Assembly: GCF_014284235.1 (NCBI RefSeq)
Contig: NZ_JACOGD010000012.1
Coordinates: forward strand, 1 to 64,000
Length of the DNA stretch: 64,000 nt
Source of the DNA: Cognatundibacterium curvum
Lineage (GTDB): Bacteria; Pseudomonadota; Gammaproteobacteria; Burkholderiales; Burkholderiaceae_D
Direction of reading: 5' to 3'
The notes beneath the pieces are model-generated. The model did no database searches, was not told the DNA's origin, and saw only the letters and a list, made by a program, of their open reading frames with translations. Made by a program: the position numbers and the translations under genes. Positions 35,055 through 43,912 of the stretch are shown in pieces. Position 1 is the first letter of the stretch; every line of letters starts with the position of its first letter.

Positions 35055-36548
35055 TCAGGATGAACAGCTGACTTCCAGGTCTGCCGCCCAGTCGGGTGGC
35101 AGGGCGGCATAGTGCTCAAATGCTGGTTGTTCTTCAAATGGCGTTTGCAATACCTGCAGCAGGCGCTGGATTTCTGAGAAATCCCCTTGTTGTGCCCGTT
35201 CTATTGATTGTTGAGCCAGGTAATTGCGTAGCACATACTTAGGATTAGTCGCGAGCATAGCAGTTTTCCTTGCAGTGTCTGGCCGTGTTTCTGCAGCCAG
35301 GCGCTGGCGATAGCGCTGCAACCAAAGTGCCAGTCCGGTGCGGTCTATGAACAGATTGCTCAAGCTGTGGTCGGCGTCGCTGGCCTGCTGATCTAGGTGG
35401 CTCAGCGCCCTGAAGCTATTGGTCATATCGGCATGGTTGGCCTGCAATAACTGGAAGAAGTCGTCAATCAGGACTTTATCCTCAGGCTGGCTGGATGCGA
35501 GGCCGAACTTGGCGCTGCTCAGTCTGGCCCAGTGTTGCTCAAAGCTTTGGCGATAACTACTGAGTGCCTGCTCGGTCTGTTCAACCGAGCCTATCAGTGG
35601 CAGTAAAGCCTGCCCCAGCGCGTACACATTCCAATTACCTATGCTGGGCTGATTTCGATAGGAGTAGCGGCCCTGCTGGTCGGTATGGTTACAGATATGG
35701 TTTTCATCGAATGCCTCCATGAATCCGAAGGGCCCGTAATCGAGTGTCAGGCCGAGTATCGACATATTGTCGGTATTCATGACGCCATGCATAAAGCCGA
35801 CTGCCTGCCAGTGGGCGATCATTTCAGCAGTACGCTCACACACTTGTATTAATAATGCCTGATACGGATTCTCATGCTGCAGGCAAGCTGGGAAATAGCG
35901 CTGAATGACGAAGTCGGCCAGTTGTCGCAGCTCTTCAAATTTGCGTTGGTAATAAAAATGTTCAAATGAGCCAAACCGTATAAAGCTGCTTGCAGTGCGC
36001 GTCACGACGGCGCTGGTTTCTGGTGTTTCGCGATAGACCATTTGCGCTGAACCTGTGAGGCAGAGTGCGCGTGAAGTCGGTATGCCTAATGCTGCCATCG
36101 CTTCTGAACATAAAAACTCACGTATCGAAGACCGTAACACGGCGCGTCCATCGCCTGAGCGCGAGTAGGGTGTCAGTCCAGCCCCTTTCAGCTGAATTTC
36201 GGTTTCTTGTCCTGCACTGTCGCATAGCGCTCCCAGCAGGATGGCGCGGCCATCACCCAGTTGTCCGGCCCAGACCCCGAACTGATGTCCGGAATACACG
36301 GCGGCCAGTGGCTGTGCCTGTGCTGGCGTCTGATTACCGGAGAGCAGGGTGAGGCTGTCTTCGGTTCGCATCAGATCTTCTGCGATACCCAATTCCTGCG
36401 CCAGTCGGCTGCTATGCGCGATGTAGTGGGGTTGGGATAGTGGCGTTGCCTGTAGTCGCGTGAAAAAAGCATCGCCCAGTTGCGAGAACTGACTGTCCTG
36501 TAAACGTTCGCTGAGTCGTGTCATTTGATTTGGGTAGAGTGCGCTCAT
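35055..36548 (-). CDS. selO: Protein adenylyltransferase SelO (YdiU)
   Basis: Pseudokinase-fold enzyme that attaches AMP to Ser/Thr/Tyr of proteins, linked to redox stress. 497 residues with the SelO hallmarks: YSGHQFGVWAGQLGDGRA, LKGAGLTPYSRSGDGRAVLR, the active-site MNTDNMSILGLTLDYGPFGF and the C-terminal end DLEVSCSS with a Cys as in bacterial SelO. It stands alone on the minus strand between msrB (36 bp) and the second cheA. Confidence 0.94.
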   Translation of the reverse strand: MSALYPNQMTRLSERLQDSQFSQLGDAFFTRLQATPLSQPHYIAHSSRLAQELGIAEDLMRTEDSLTLLSGNQTPAQAQPLAAVYSGHQFGVWAGQLGDGRAILLGALCDSAGQETEIQLKGAGLTPYSRSGDGRAVLRSSIREFLCSEAMAALGIPTSRALCLTGSAQMVYRETPETSAVVTRTASSFIRFGSFEHFYYQRKFEELRQLADFVIQRYFPACLQHENPYQALLIQVCERTAEMIAHWQAVGFMHGVMNTDNMSILGLTLDYGPFGFMEAFDENHICNHTDQQGRYSYRNQPSIGNWNVYALGQALLPLIGSVEQTEQALSSYRQSFEQHWARLSSAKFGLASSQPEDKVLIDDFFQLLQANHADMTNSFRALSHLDQQASDADHSLSNLFIDRTGLALWLQRYRQRLAAETRPDTARKTAMLATNPKYVLRNYLAQQSIERAQQGDFSEIQRLLQVLQTPFEEQPAFEHYAALPPDWAADLEVSCSS

Positions 36549-36676
36549 AGTGGCTGGTGCAGAGGTGAAGCGCGTATTGTGACAGACTCAGAAAAAACTG
36601 GCTGGCGTTCACCTGAAATGAACAGCCCCCTGGCTGAGCAGGGGGCTGGAGCAGGCTGATGTCGCTGACAGATAAA

Positions 36677-38542
36677 TCAGGCGGTCATCATTTCGCGCAC
36701 TTTGCAACCATCGATCAGGAAGGACAGGCTGATCACGAGTACCAGTTCGCCTTCCGCTGAGCGTGCAGTTCCGGTAATGCCTGGTGTGGAAATACAGGTC
36801 AAAGGTTTAATCACCAGATCCGCTGTGCCATCCACCGCATCGACACTCAGAATATAAGGATTCGGCGCCGCGATGACGATACCTACCCGCTCAGACGATG
36901 GGGTGTAGCCCAATATCCGTCCCAGCGATTTCACTGGCAATGGACGTCCCAAGTCGCGCAATACCGGTTGCCCACCCACACTTTCAAAAGTCTCAGGCAG
37001 TTCAACCACGCGCTGTACCGTCGCCATCGGCAAGGCCAGCGATGCACCGTCTGTTCTGACCAGCATGGTAGGAACGATAGACAATTCAATTGGCAGGCGG
37101 ATCAGGAAGGTGGTGCCTTTACCCAGCTCGGAAGAAATCCGGATTGCACCACGATGTCGTTCAACCGCAGTCTTGACCACGTCCATGCCCACGCCGCGCC
37201 CGGAAACGCTGGAAGCGACTTCCTTGGTGGAGAAACCTGGCAGGAAAACCAACTGGAAGGCTTCATCGTCAGTGCGCGCATCGTGAGAGTTGATGAGGCC
37301 TTTAGAAATCGCTTTTTCACGCAAGCGTTGTGCATCCATCCCTTTGCCATCGTCCGATACTTCTATCATGACGCTGCTGGCTTCTTGCCAGGCTTTCAGG
37401 GAGATAGTGGCACGTGGCGACTTGTTGGCACGCAGGCGTTCTTCCGATGTTTCTATGCCGTGATCCAGTGCATTACGCAGCATATGCACCAGGGGATCAT
37501 ACAGGCTGTCGACCACCACACGATCAACTTCGGTTTCTGCACCCGTGATGTTCAGGTCTACATCTTTGCCTAAGTCACGTGCCAGTTCGCGCACCAAACG
37601 TGGGAACTTCTGGAACAGACGGCCAACTGGCTGCATGCGTGTTGCCAGTGTTGCGCGTTGTAACTCGGTTGAGTAGCGCGAAGCGCGTGTCAGTGTTTCG
37701 GTCAGTGCCGACATGATAGGCGCTGCCTGACCATCAAATTTAAACTGCGCTAATTTTTCCAGCAGGACGGCAGCCTGATTGGCAGCCTGTACTGATTCGC
37801 CTGCGACTTCGAGCAAAACGTTGAGCTTAACCGCATCAATACGTATGCTTTCTTCTTTTGCAGGTGCGTTTTGCTTGATGTCTGCTGCCGACAGCGACGT
37901 TTTGATTGCCTCGGCTTCTTCTTTGATGGAAGCGGGTGGCGCAACTGTCTCGCTTGCTACAACTGGCGTGGCGACTGCTGCTTCAGGCAGGGTGCCAGGC
38001 GGCGTCACGGCGCGGAAGTAAGATTCCCAGTCAGGTTCACCATTCGCACTGGCAGGCACTGCAGAGCTTGCTGGCGTTGCTGCCACTGCCGCCGGGGCGG
38101 CCGCTGCAACTGGCGCCGCAGGAGCTGGCTTGGCAGGCTCGGCCTTTTTGCTGCTCGCACCACCTTCGATGGCATCGGTCAGCATTTTCTCCAAGGCTTT
38201 GGGCATGGTGGACAGCTGTTCCGGTGGGGTGCCGTTATTCAGTGCGGTGAGCTGATCTGCCACAAAGCCGCTGGCTTCCAGCGCAGCTTCTATCGCTTCC
38301 GGTGTAACCGCTGCCTGTCCGGTGCGCAAAGCATCGAACAGATTTTCAGTCAGATGGCAGGCGGATACCATTGCGGTCAGATTCATGAATCCGGCGCCAC
38401 CTTTGATGGTGTGGAATGAACGGAACACTGCATTCAGTGTGTTCATGTCGCCGGGATTGCGCTCGAGTGAAAGCAGATGTTCTTCTACATTTGTTGCGAG
38501 GTCGAGCGCCTCAACAACAAATTCTTTGAGCATGTCATCCAT
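36677..38542 (-). CDS. Second CheA-type histidine kinase
   Basis: 621 residues: HPt domain with His-44 in FRSFHTIKGGAG, a long Ala/Pro-rich linker (~130-210) where the main CheA has a P2 domain, with one conserved-looking island EPDWESYFRAV, then dimerisation helices (~215-285), the ATPase (HMLRNALDHG, DDGKGM, GRGVGMDVV) and a CheW-like domain to the end. It resembles the CheA found next to cheZ in polar-flagella clusters such as that of Pseudomonas. Its ATG overlaps the cheZ stop by one base (TAATG). No cheB or cheY accompanies it here. The output partner is unknown, perhaps the CheYs of the main operon. Confidence 0.92.
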   Translation of the reverse strand: MDDMLKEFVVEALDLATNVEEHLLSLERNPGDMNTLNAVFRSFHTIKGGAGFMNLTAMVSACHLTENLFDALRTGQAAVTPEAIEAALEASGFVADQLTALNNGTPPEQLSTMPKALEKMLTDAIEGGASSKKAEPAKPAPAAPVAAAAPAAVAATPASSAVPASANGEPDWESYFRAVTPPGTLPEAAVATPVVASETVAPPASIKEEAEAIKTSLSAADIKQNAPAKEESIRIDAVKLNVLLEVAGESVQAANQAAVLLEKLAQFKFDGQAAPIMSALTETLTRASRYSTELQRATLATRMQPVGRLFQKFPRLVRELARDLGKDVDLNITGAETEVDRVVVDSLYDPLVHMLRNALDHGIETSEERLRANKSPRATISLKAWQEASSVMIEVSDDGKGMDAQRLREKAISKGLINSHDARTDDEAFQLVFLPGFSTKEVASSVSGRGVGMDVVKTAVERHRGAIRISSELGKGTTFLIRLPIELSIVPTMLVRTDGASLALPMATVQRVVELPETFESVGGQPVLRDLGRPLPVKSLGRILGYTPSSERVGIVIAAPNPYILSVDAVDGTADLVIKPLTCISTPGITGTARSAEGELVLVISLSFLIDGCKVREMMTA

Positions 38543-39309
38543 TAGAATCCCAGGCTATCAAGAAGATTGTCGACGTCATCCTGTTCCAGTGCTGCGTTAG
38601 GAACAGATGGTCCCTCCATCAATTCAACGGCTTTCTCTTTCAGATCAGAAGGTGCGTTGTCGAGCAGAATCTGCGCCAGTTCACGTTCGACCGCTTTGTT
38701 AATCGCAACAACTTTTTTGATCAGCTGACCAGTCAGATCCTGGAAGTCCTGCGCCATCATGATATCGAGCAGGCGCGCTTTTTCTGCGTCAGTTGAAGCA
38801 AGGACGGTGTTGGCGAATTCCTTGGAGTCGGATGCCAGACTCTTGAACTCTTCTACACTCATTTTTCCTTCGAACAGATCGGTCCAACGCTTGTCCATGG
38901 ATTTGGCCTTCTTTGCCAGCTCATCCTGTTCTGGCATGCCGAGGTCGGTCGCATTGAGTACTTTGTTAGCCGCCTGCTCGGTTAGTGTTGCTACATATTC
39001 GAGACGATCCTGGGCATCGGCAACCTGAATGGCTACGTCAGACAGTGAGCGATCATAGCCAAGCTGACGCATGGAGTCATGTAGCATCCTGACAACATTG
39101 CCCAGGCGGTCGAACATGGGGCGGCTGGCATCTTCTTCAGAACTGCGCAAATTTAACTTGGCAGGCTGATCGCTGACTTGCAGTGTGGCTGGTGCGGCGG
39201 TTTCTTCTTCCTGCGGGGCAGCTGGTGTAACCGGAGCGGCGTCGCTGTCCTGGCGCTGGTTCGCCATTTCTTCAAATAAGGCTTCCAGATCGTCTGCTGA
39301 GTCGGTCAT
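38542..39309 (-). CDS. cheZ: CheY-P phosphatase CheZ
   Basis: 255 residues. Four-helix CheZ core with the catalytic Asp-191 and Gln-195 in AQDFQDLTGQLIKK, and the CheY-binding C-terminal peptide ending QDDVDNLLDSLGF, nearly identical to that of E. coli CheZ. The N-terminal 65 residues are a variable acidic/Pro-rich extension. GGAG lies upstream of the start. Unusual in that its only operon partner is a second cheA, 15 kb from the main che genes. Confidence 0.95.
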   Translation of the reverse strand: MTDSADDLEALFEEMANQRQDSDAAPVTPAAPQEEETAAPATLQVSDQPAKLNLRSSEEDASRPMFDRLGNVVRMLHDSMRQLGYDRSLSDVAIQVADAQDRLEYVATLTEQAANKVLNATDLGMPEQDELAKKAKSMDKRWTDLFEGKMSVEEFKSLASDSKEFANTVLASTDAEKARLLDIMMAQDFQDLTGQLIKKVVAINKAVERELAQILLDNAPSDLKEKAVELMEGPSVPNAALEQDDVDNLLDSLGF

Positions 39310-39566
39310 TTATTTATTCTCCATAATCGCTGTGACTTTTGTGCAATTTTTCCACAAATATCATGGGCTGGTATTAATTTCTGGCAAAAGGAAAGCAAAT
39401 TGAGGTAGCCATGATCTTGTATTGGGTTGGAGTCATTCTTAGTCCTTATCGAATTCAACAAGCATGGCGTTCAAGCAAAATAATCTCCACATCATAGTAG
39501 CAGGAGTTTATGACAGAGTAACCTACAGCAACAAAAATTATCGTGCTTTTGTTGAATAAATACAGT

Positions 39567-40022
39567 TCAGTTGAGATTTTCCAACCGGCTTTGCAAATAC
39601 TGCTCGGGAGTTTCGATAGAAAACAGCCCCATTTTGCGTATGCGTTTGGCTAATTTGAGTAGGGCTTTGTCTTTGGTAATCAGGATTCCGGCAGCACCAT
39701 CGCGTGCAGATTCGAGAAATTTCTGGTCATCTTTATCCTTGCAGACCGGCAGTGTGATCAGGGGTGCGTTATCTGCTTCAATGATGTGGATGTGTTGGTC
39801 AAATGCTGCATGGACGGATGCACGCGTGTCATCAGTGATCGGTAAGTGGGGGTAGCGCAACACAGCCAGCCATTCATCCTTGCATTCTTGCTTTGCAATT
39901 GCCTGTACCCTGCGTGACGCCAAATCATCCAGTAAATCCTGCCAGCGTGGATCGCGGAATACAAACAGGTCCAGACAGACGTTGGTGTCAATTACGATGC
40001 GCTTAGGTATCATGTCGCTCAT
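39567..40022 (-). CDS. PIN-domain protein, toxin-like
   Basis: 151 residues with PIN ribonuclease acidic residues: VIDTNVCLDLF, ECKDEWLAVL, KDKDDQKFLE and ITKDKALL. Proteins of this subfamily are often labelled VapC-like toxin, but no antitoxin gene is next to it: downstream is 257 bp of non-coding DNA and upstream, 21 bp away, the divergent yaaA. It may be a housekeeping or orphan nuclease. Met-4 (40013) is an alternative start. Confidence 0.8.
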   Translation of the reverse strand: MSDMIPKRIVIDTNVCLDLFVFRDPRWQDLLDDLASRRVQAIAKQECKDEWLAVLRYPHLPITDDTRASVHAAFDQHIHIIEADNAPLITLPVCKDKDDQKFLESARDGAAGILITKDKALLKLAKRIRKMGLFSIETPEQYLQSRLENLN

Positions 40023-40043
40023 TTTCTTAATTCAATAAAATTT

Positions 40044-40820
40044 ATGTTGATCGTATTATCGCCTGCAAAGAGTCTGGACTTCGAAAAAAAAGCACCTGTC
40101 GCGACGATGACAGAGCCGGTATTGCTGGATCAGGCCGGATTATTGATTGAGCGTATGCGTGAAGTGTCTGCTTTGGAGTTGCAGCAGTTGATGGCAATTT
40201 CTCCTGCACTCGCAGAGTTGAATGTGCAACGCTTCCGTGACTGGCAGGCGCAGCCAGATCGGGAGTGTATCAAGCAGGCTGCGTTTGCATTTAATGGCGA
40301 TGTGTATGATGGTTTATCTGCCTCCACCTTGCCTTTAAAGAGCATGGATTATCTGCAATCGCATGTTCGAATCTTATCCGGCTTGTATGGCGTACTAAGG
40401 CCTTTCGATGCATTGCAGCCTTATCGCCTGGAAATGGGGACTGTTCTGCAGAATCTGCGCGGCCGGAATCTGTATGCGTTCTGGGGTGATCGTGTCAGTC
40501 AGCAGATCAATCTTCAGCTTTCGCAACTCAAGCTAAAGACGGTGCTTAATCTCGCGTCTGAAGAGTATTTTAAAGTGATCAAAAATAAGGCTTTGCAGGC
40601 AGAAGTGCTGACGCCAGTGTTTCAGGACTGGAAGTCGGGGCGGTATAAAGTGATTTCTTTCTTCGCCAAGCGCGCCCGTGGTTTGATGGCACGCTATTGC
40701 ATAGAACATGGTATTCAGGATCCTGTCGCTTTACGCGGCTTTGATCTGGACGGTTATCGTTTTATTGAGGAAGAGTCTACCCCATCGCGCATGTTGTTCC
40801 GGCGTAAGCGTGATGAGTAA
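40044..40820 (+). CDS. yaaA: Peroxide stress protein YaaA
   Basis: DUF328 protein that protects from iron-driven damage under peroxide stress in E. coli. 258 residues, starting MLIVLSPAKSLDFE as usual, with the family motifs AFNGDVYDGL, LSGLYGVLRPFD and the C-terminal FFAKRARGLMARY. Divergent from the PIN gene (21-bp gap). A terminator lies at 40863-40893. Confidence 0.95.
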   Translation: MLIVLSPAKSLDFEKKAPVATMTEPVLLDQAGLLIERMREVSALELQQLMAISPALAELNVQRFRDWQAQPDRECIKQAAFAFNGDVYDGLSASTLPLKSMDYLQSHVRILSGLYGVLRPFDALQPYRLEMGTVLQNLRGRNLYAFWGDRVSQQINLQLSQLKLKTVLNLASEEYFKVIKNKALQAEVLTPVFQDWKSGRYKVISFFAKRARGLMARYCIEHGIQDPVALRGFDLDGYRFIEEESTPSRMLFRRKRDE

Positions 40821-40862
40821 GCTGTCAGGCCGGTCCGTTTACTTGGTCCGGCGCTGAAACAA

Positions 40863-40893
40863 AAACGGCCAGCTGTATTGCTGGCCGTTTCTA
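40863..40893. terminator. Shared terminator between yaaA and bamD
   Basis: An 11-bp perfect stem, AAACGGCCAGC (40863-40873) with GCTGGCCGTTT (40880-40890), has a 6-base loop. T-rich on the plus side and A-rich before it, so it can stop both converging genes. Confidence 0.85.
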
Positions 40894-40914
40894 TTTTGAT
40901 TTCCTGACGTTGAA

Positions 40915-41730
40915 TTACCAGAATTTCCACCATGCAGAACGGTTTTTTGCATTCCCGGTCAGGTAGGCACTTTGTGGAAAGTTCTTCAGGAAGACACGAT
41001 TGGCATCGTCACGCAGGTCCGTCATGCCTAAGGAATCGTAGGATTTCACCAGAATAAACATCGCTTCCTCGATGGCGGGCGCGTCCGGATACTCTGTAAT
41101 GGCTGATTGAGCGCGGTTTGCTGCTGCCAGATAGGCACCACGACGGTGGTAGTAGCGCGCAACGTGCACATCATACTGTGCGAGGGCATTGACCAGATAC
41201 TTCATGCGTGACAAGGCATCTGGCGTGTATTTACTGTCCGGGAATTGCGTCACTAACTGTTTAAATGCATCAAACGAATCGCGTGAAGCTTTTGGATCGC
41301 GTTCTGTAATGTCCTGATTGGCCAGGAAGTTCAGTAAGCCTAACTGATCGTTGAAGGTAATTAATCCACGCAGGTAGTACATGTAATCGAGATTGGCATG
41401 ATTCGGATGCAGTTTGATAAAGCGCTCTACGGCAGCTAATGCCTGAGCCTGATCGCCTTGTTTGTAATAAGCGTAGGCAGTATCCATCTGTGCCTGCTGC
41501 GCGTAAGTACCGAAAGGGAAGCGCGATTCCAGCTTTTCAAAGTACTGAATTGCTTTTTCATACGAGCCACTTGCCATTTCATCTTTGGCTTCAGCGTATA
41601 ATTTTGCTGCTGACCAGGTTTTGGTCTCGTCACTCTTATCACCCAAGGTACCACATCCACTGACAGCCAACGATGTGGCGAGCGCCAGAACCAGCATTTT
41701 CAAAGATTTTATGTGCATAAATTTGTGCAT
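40915..41730 (-). CDS. bamD: Outer membrane protein assembly factor BamD
   Basis: Lipoprotein of the BAM complex that inserts beta-barrel proteins; essential. 271 residues with a lipobox LAVSGC (Cys-26) and TPR-like repeats (EKAIQYFEKLESRFPFGTYA, AQMDTAYAYYKQGDQAQAL). Internal Mets at 41718 and 41700 are possible starts. Divergent from rluD by about 31 bp, the standard bamD-rluD arrangement of proteobacteria. Confidence 0.95.
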   Translation of the reverse strand: MHKFMHIKSLKMLVLALATSLAVSGCGTLGDKSDETKTWSAAKLYAEAKDEMASGSYEKAIQYFEKLESRFPFGTYAQQAQMDTAYAYYKQGDQAQALAAVERFIKLHPNHANLDYMYYLRGLITFNDQLGLLNFLANQDITERDPKASRDSFDAFKQLVTQFPDSKYTPDALSRMKYLVNALAQYDVHVARYYHRRGAYLAAANRAQSAITEYPDAPAIEEAMFILVKSYDSLGMTDLRDDANRVFLKNFPQSAYLTGNAKNRSAWWKFW

Positions 41731-41761
41731 GAGCAGGAAAACAATTTACGGATTATAGCCG

Positions 41762-42814
41762 ATGGCAAAAAATGTGAAACAAACTACGACAGTCATTTTG
41801 ACAGATTCTTCGCTTAATTCCTCTTTTATTGAGGCGATTGAGCTCGAAAATGATGATGAACTGTCTGCTGAGCCGGATGCGGTCGCTGAAACGATAGAAC
41901 TCAGGCTGACTTCAGATGCATGTGGCGAACGCTTGGACAAGACCATTTCCAAACTGGTTCCTGAATATTCCAGAAGTCGCATCCAGCAGTGGATAGAGTC
42001 CGGTTTTGTCAGTGTTGATGGGCAGCCTGGTAAAACCAAGATGACGATGTTGGGCGACGAAAAAATCCTGATTCAGCCACAAGCGGCTCCTGATGAGCAC
42101 GCATACACACCTGAAGCGATTGATCTGGATGTAGTGTACGAAGACGATGCGCTGATCGTGATTAACAAACCGGCTGGAATGGTAGTGCATCCTGCCGCCG
42201 GGAATTGGTCAGGTACTTTGCTCAATGCTTTGCTGTATCGCTGGCCGCAACTGGCGGGCGTGCCACGTGCCGGTATCGTACACAGACTTGATAAAGATAC
42301 CTCAGGCTTGATGGTGGTCGCAAAAACACTCATCGCGCATACTGATCTGGTGCGTCAATTGCAAGAGCGCACTGTGAAGCGCGAATACTACGCGCTGGTA
42401 TGGGGGACGCCGAATCTTTCAGGTACCGTCGATGCCGCGATGGCGAGGCATCCGCGTGACCGTATCAAGATGGCGGTTTCAAAAAGCATAGTCGCCAAAC
42501 CAGCGATTACCCACTATCAGCGCATAGGCGTTGGCATGCTGGAAAAGTTTCCAGTCAGTCTGGTTGCATGTCAGCTCGAGACCGGTCGTACGCATCAGAT
42601 TCGGGTACATATGCAGTCTCTGGGCTTCGCGCTGGTTGGTGATCCCTTGTATGGAAAGCAGCATCTGGCCAGATTCTTTTCCAGACAGGCATTGCAGGCA
42701 CGCCGACTGGGCCTGATTCATCCAGTTACGGGAGAAAACTGTGAATGGCAAGTCAAAGTTGCTGAAGATTTCTCCGCATTGCTGACGCAGGCTGGTATCT
42801 CGGTGCCGGAGTAA
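41762..42814 (+). CDS. rluD: 23S rRNA pseudouridine(1911/1915/1917) synthase
   Basis: Modifies helix 69 of 23S rRNA. 350 residues: an acidic N-terminal extension (~1-45), an S4 RNA-binding domain (GERLDKTISKLVPEYSRSRIQ), and the catalytic domain with the Asp in GIVHRLDKDTSGLMVVAK, plus LETGRTHQIRVHM. pgeF follows after 6 bp. Confidence 0.95.
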   Translation: MAKNVKQTTTVILTDSSLNSSFIEAIELENDDELSAEPDAVAETIELRLTSDACGERLDKTISKLVPEYSRSRIQQWIESGFVSVDGQPGKTKMTMLGDEKILIQPQAAPDEHAYTPEAIDLDVVYEDDALIVINKPAGMVVHPAAGNWSGTLLNALLYRWPQLAGVPRAGIVHRLDKDTSGLMVVAKTLIAHTDLVRQLQERTVKREYYALVWGTPNLSGTVDAAMARHPRDRIKMAVSKSIVAKPAITHYQRIGVGMLEKFPVSLVACQLETGRTHQIRVHMQSLGFALVGDPLYGKQHLARFFSRQALQARRLGLIHPVTGENCEWQVKVAEDFSALLTQAGISVPE

Positions 42815-42820
42815 AAAAGT

Positions 42821-43594
42821 ATGGATATCCTGCGCAATCATCAGATTATTCCTGACTGGGCAGGATTGCCTGCTCATATCAAGGCATTCAGTACGACCCG
42901 GCATGGTGGCGTCAGTCAGGGTGTTTATGGTGACTCTGCTGGTCGGGATGGGCTCAATCTGGGCGACCATGTTGGTGATCAGCTCCACGATGTGTTTGAG
43001 AACAGAAAACGTATTTCTGGTCATTTTTCATCTGATGTCATATTTCTATCACAAGTTCATGGCATTATTGTTGCTGAGGCGGAATTATTGCAGCCCGGTA
43101 TGGAGGCTGATGCAGTCATTGCAACGACTAAGGGGAAAGTCTGCGCTGTATTGACTGCAGACTGCCTGCCAGTCTTATTTTGCGACAGCGCAGGTAGGGT
43201 TGTTGCAGCGGCTCACGCGGGATGGCGTGGCCTGGCAAGTGGCATATTGGAAAGAACCGTTGCTGCGATGCGGCAGAAAGGGGCGGGTGATATTTCAGCC
43301 TGGTTGGGGCCGGCAATTGGTCCACGTATGTTTGAGGTGGGTCAAGAGGTAGTTGATACATTTACTTTTAAAAATGATCATGCTATACATTGCTTTATTG
43401 AAATTTCTTCCGGCGCTGCCGGGCGCAAGTATCTGGCAGACATCTACGCGCTTGCTCGTCTGGAGTTAGGCCGATGTGGAGTTGTCCAGGTTGTTGGTGG
43501 ACAATGGTGCACGGTTGAGGATGTCGGTCATTTTTATTCTTACCGGCGCGATGGTGTCACTGGACGTATGGGGAGTTTTATTTCTATCGTTTAA
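42821..43594 (+). CDS. pgeF: Peptidoglycan editing factor PgeF (YfiH, laccase-domain protein)
   Basis: Multicopper-oxidase-like fold enzyme (DUF152); in E. coli it removes UDP-MurNAc-L-Ser mis-incorporation. 257 residues with active-site motifs FLSQVHG (His), LTADCLPVLFCD (Cys) and AAHAGWRGLASGI (His). Second gene of rluD-pgeF, a very common pair. Confidence 0.93.
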   Translation: MDILRNHQIIPDWAGLPAHIKAFSTTRHGGVSQGVYGDSAGRDGLNLGDHVGDQLHDVFENRKRISGHFSSDVIFLSQVHGIIVAEAELLQPGMEADAVIATTKGKVCAVLTADCLPVLFCDSAGRVVAAAHAGWRGLASGILERTVAAMRQKGAGDISAWLGPAIGPRMFEVGQEVVDTFTFKNDHAIHCFIEISSGAAGRKYLADIYALARLELGRCGVVQVVGGQWCTVEDVGHFYSYRRDGVTGRMGSFISIV

Positions 43595-43612
43595 GTGCTC
43601 AAGGGGGTGTTG

Positions 43613-43849
43613 TTACTCAGAATGGAATTCGGTATCTTTTTTGTGCTCTGCAGAAATTCTTTGCTGCATTGCAGCTATTCTTTGCGCCTTAGTGTGCTTG
43701 CGTTGTGATGAGCGCATCAGGTATAAAAGGATAGAAAGGGGGACAACGCAGTACATGACGAAGGTCATGATGCCGGCGACGACAGATGTCTCCGTCATCG
43801 CCATCAGAAGAACGACGTAAATCCAGGCAATAGAAATGATGTTGAGCAC
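43613..43849 (-). CDS. Small two-helix membrane protein
   Basis: 78 residues, start GTG. Two hydrophobic segments (~3-18 IISIAWIYVVLLMAM and ~24-45 VAGIMTFVMYCVVPLSILLYLM) are followed by a basic tail (RSSQRKHTKAQR). I recall similar small proteins upstream of phaC in related Burkholderiales, but no function is known. It converges with pgeF and diverges from phaC (63 bp). Confidence 0.7.
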   Translation of the reverse strand: MLNIISIAWIYVVLLMAMTETSVVAGIMTFVMYCVVPLSILLYLMRSSQRKHTKAQRIAAMQQRISAEHKKDTEFHSE

Positions 43850-43912
43850 TGTGTTGTATCCGGAAGCTAAAAATTTTTTTGTCGAACATTACCCGAAAAT
43901 CAGGAGTCACGC

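Noticed and set aside
39348..39356. DnaA-box-like TTTTCCACA upstream of cheZ
   Set aside because: Single site with one mismatch, no cluster or origin genes nearby.
39567..40820. PIN gene and yaaA as a toxin-antitoxin module
   Set aside because: YaaA is a well-known stand-alone peroxide-stress protein and the genes are divergent.
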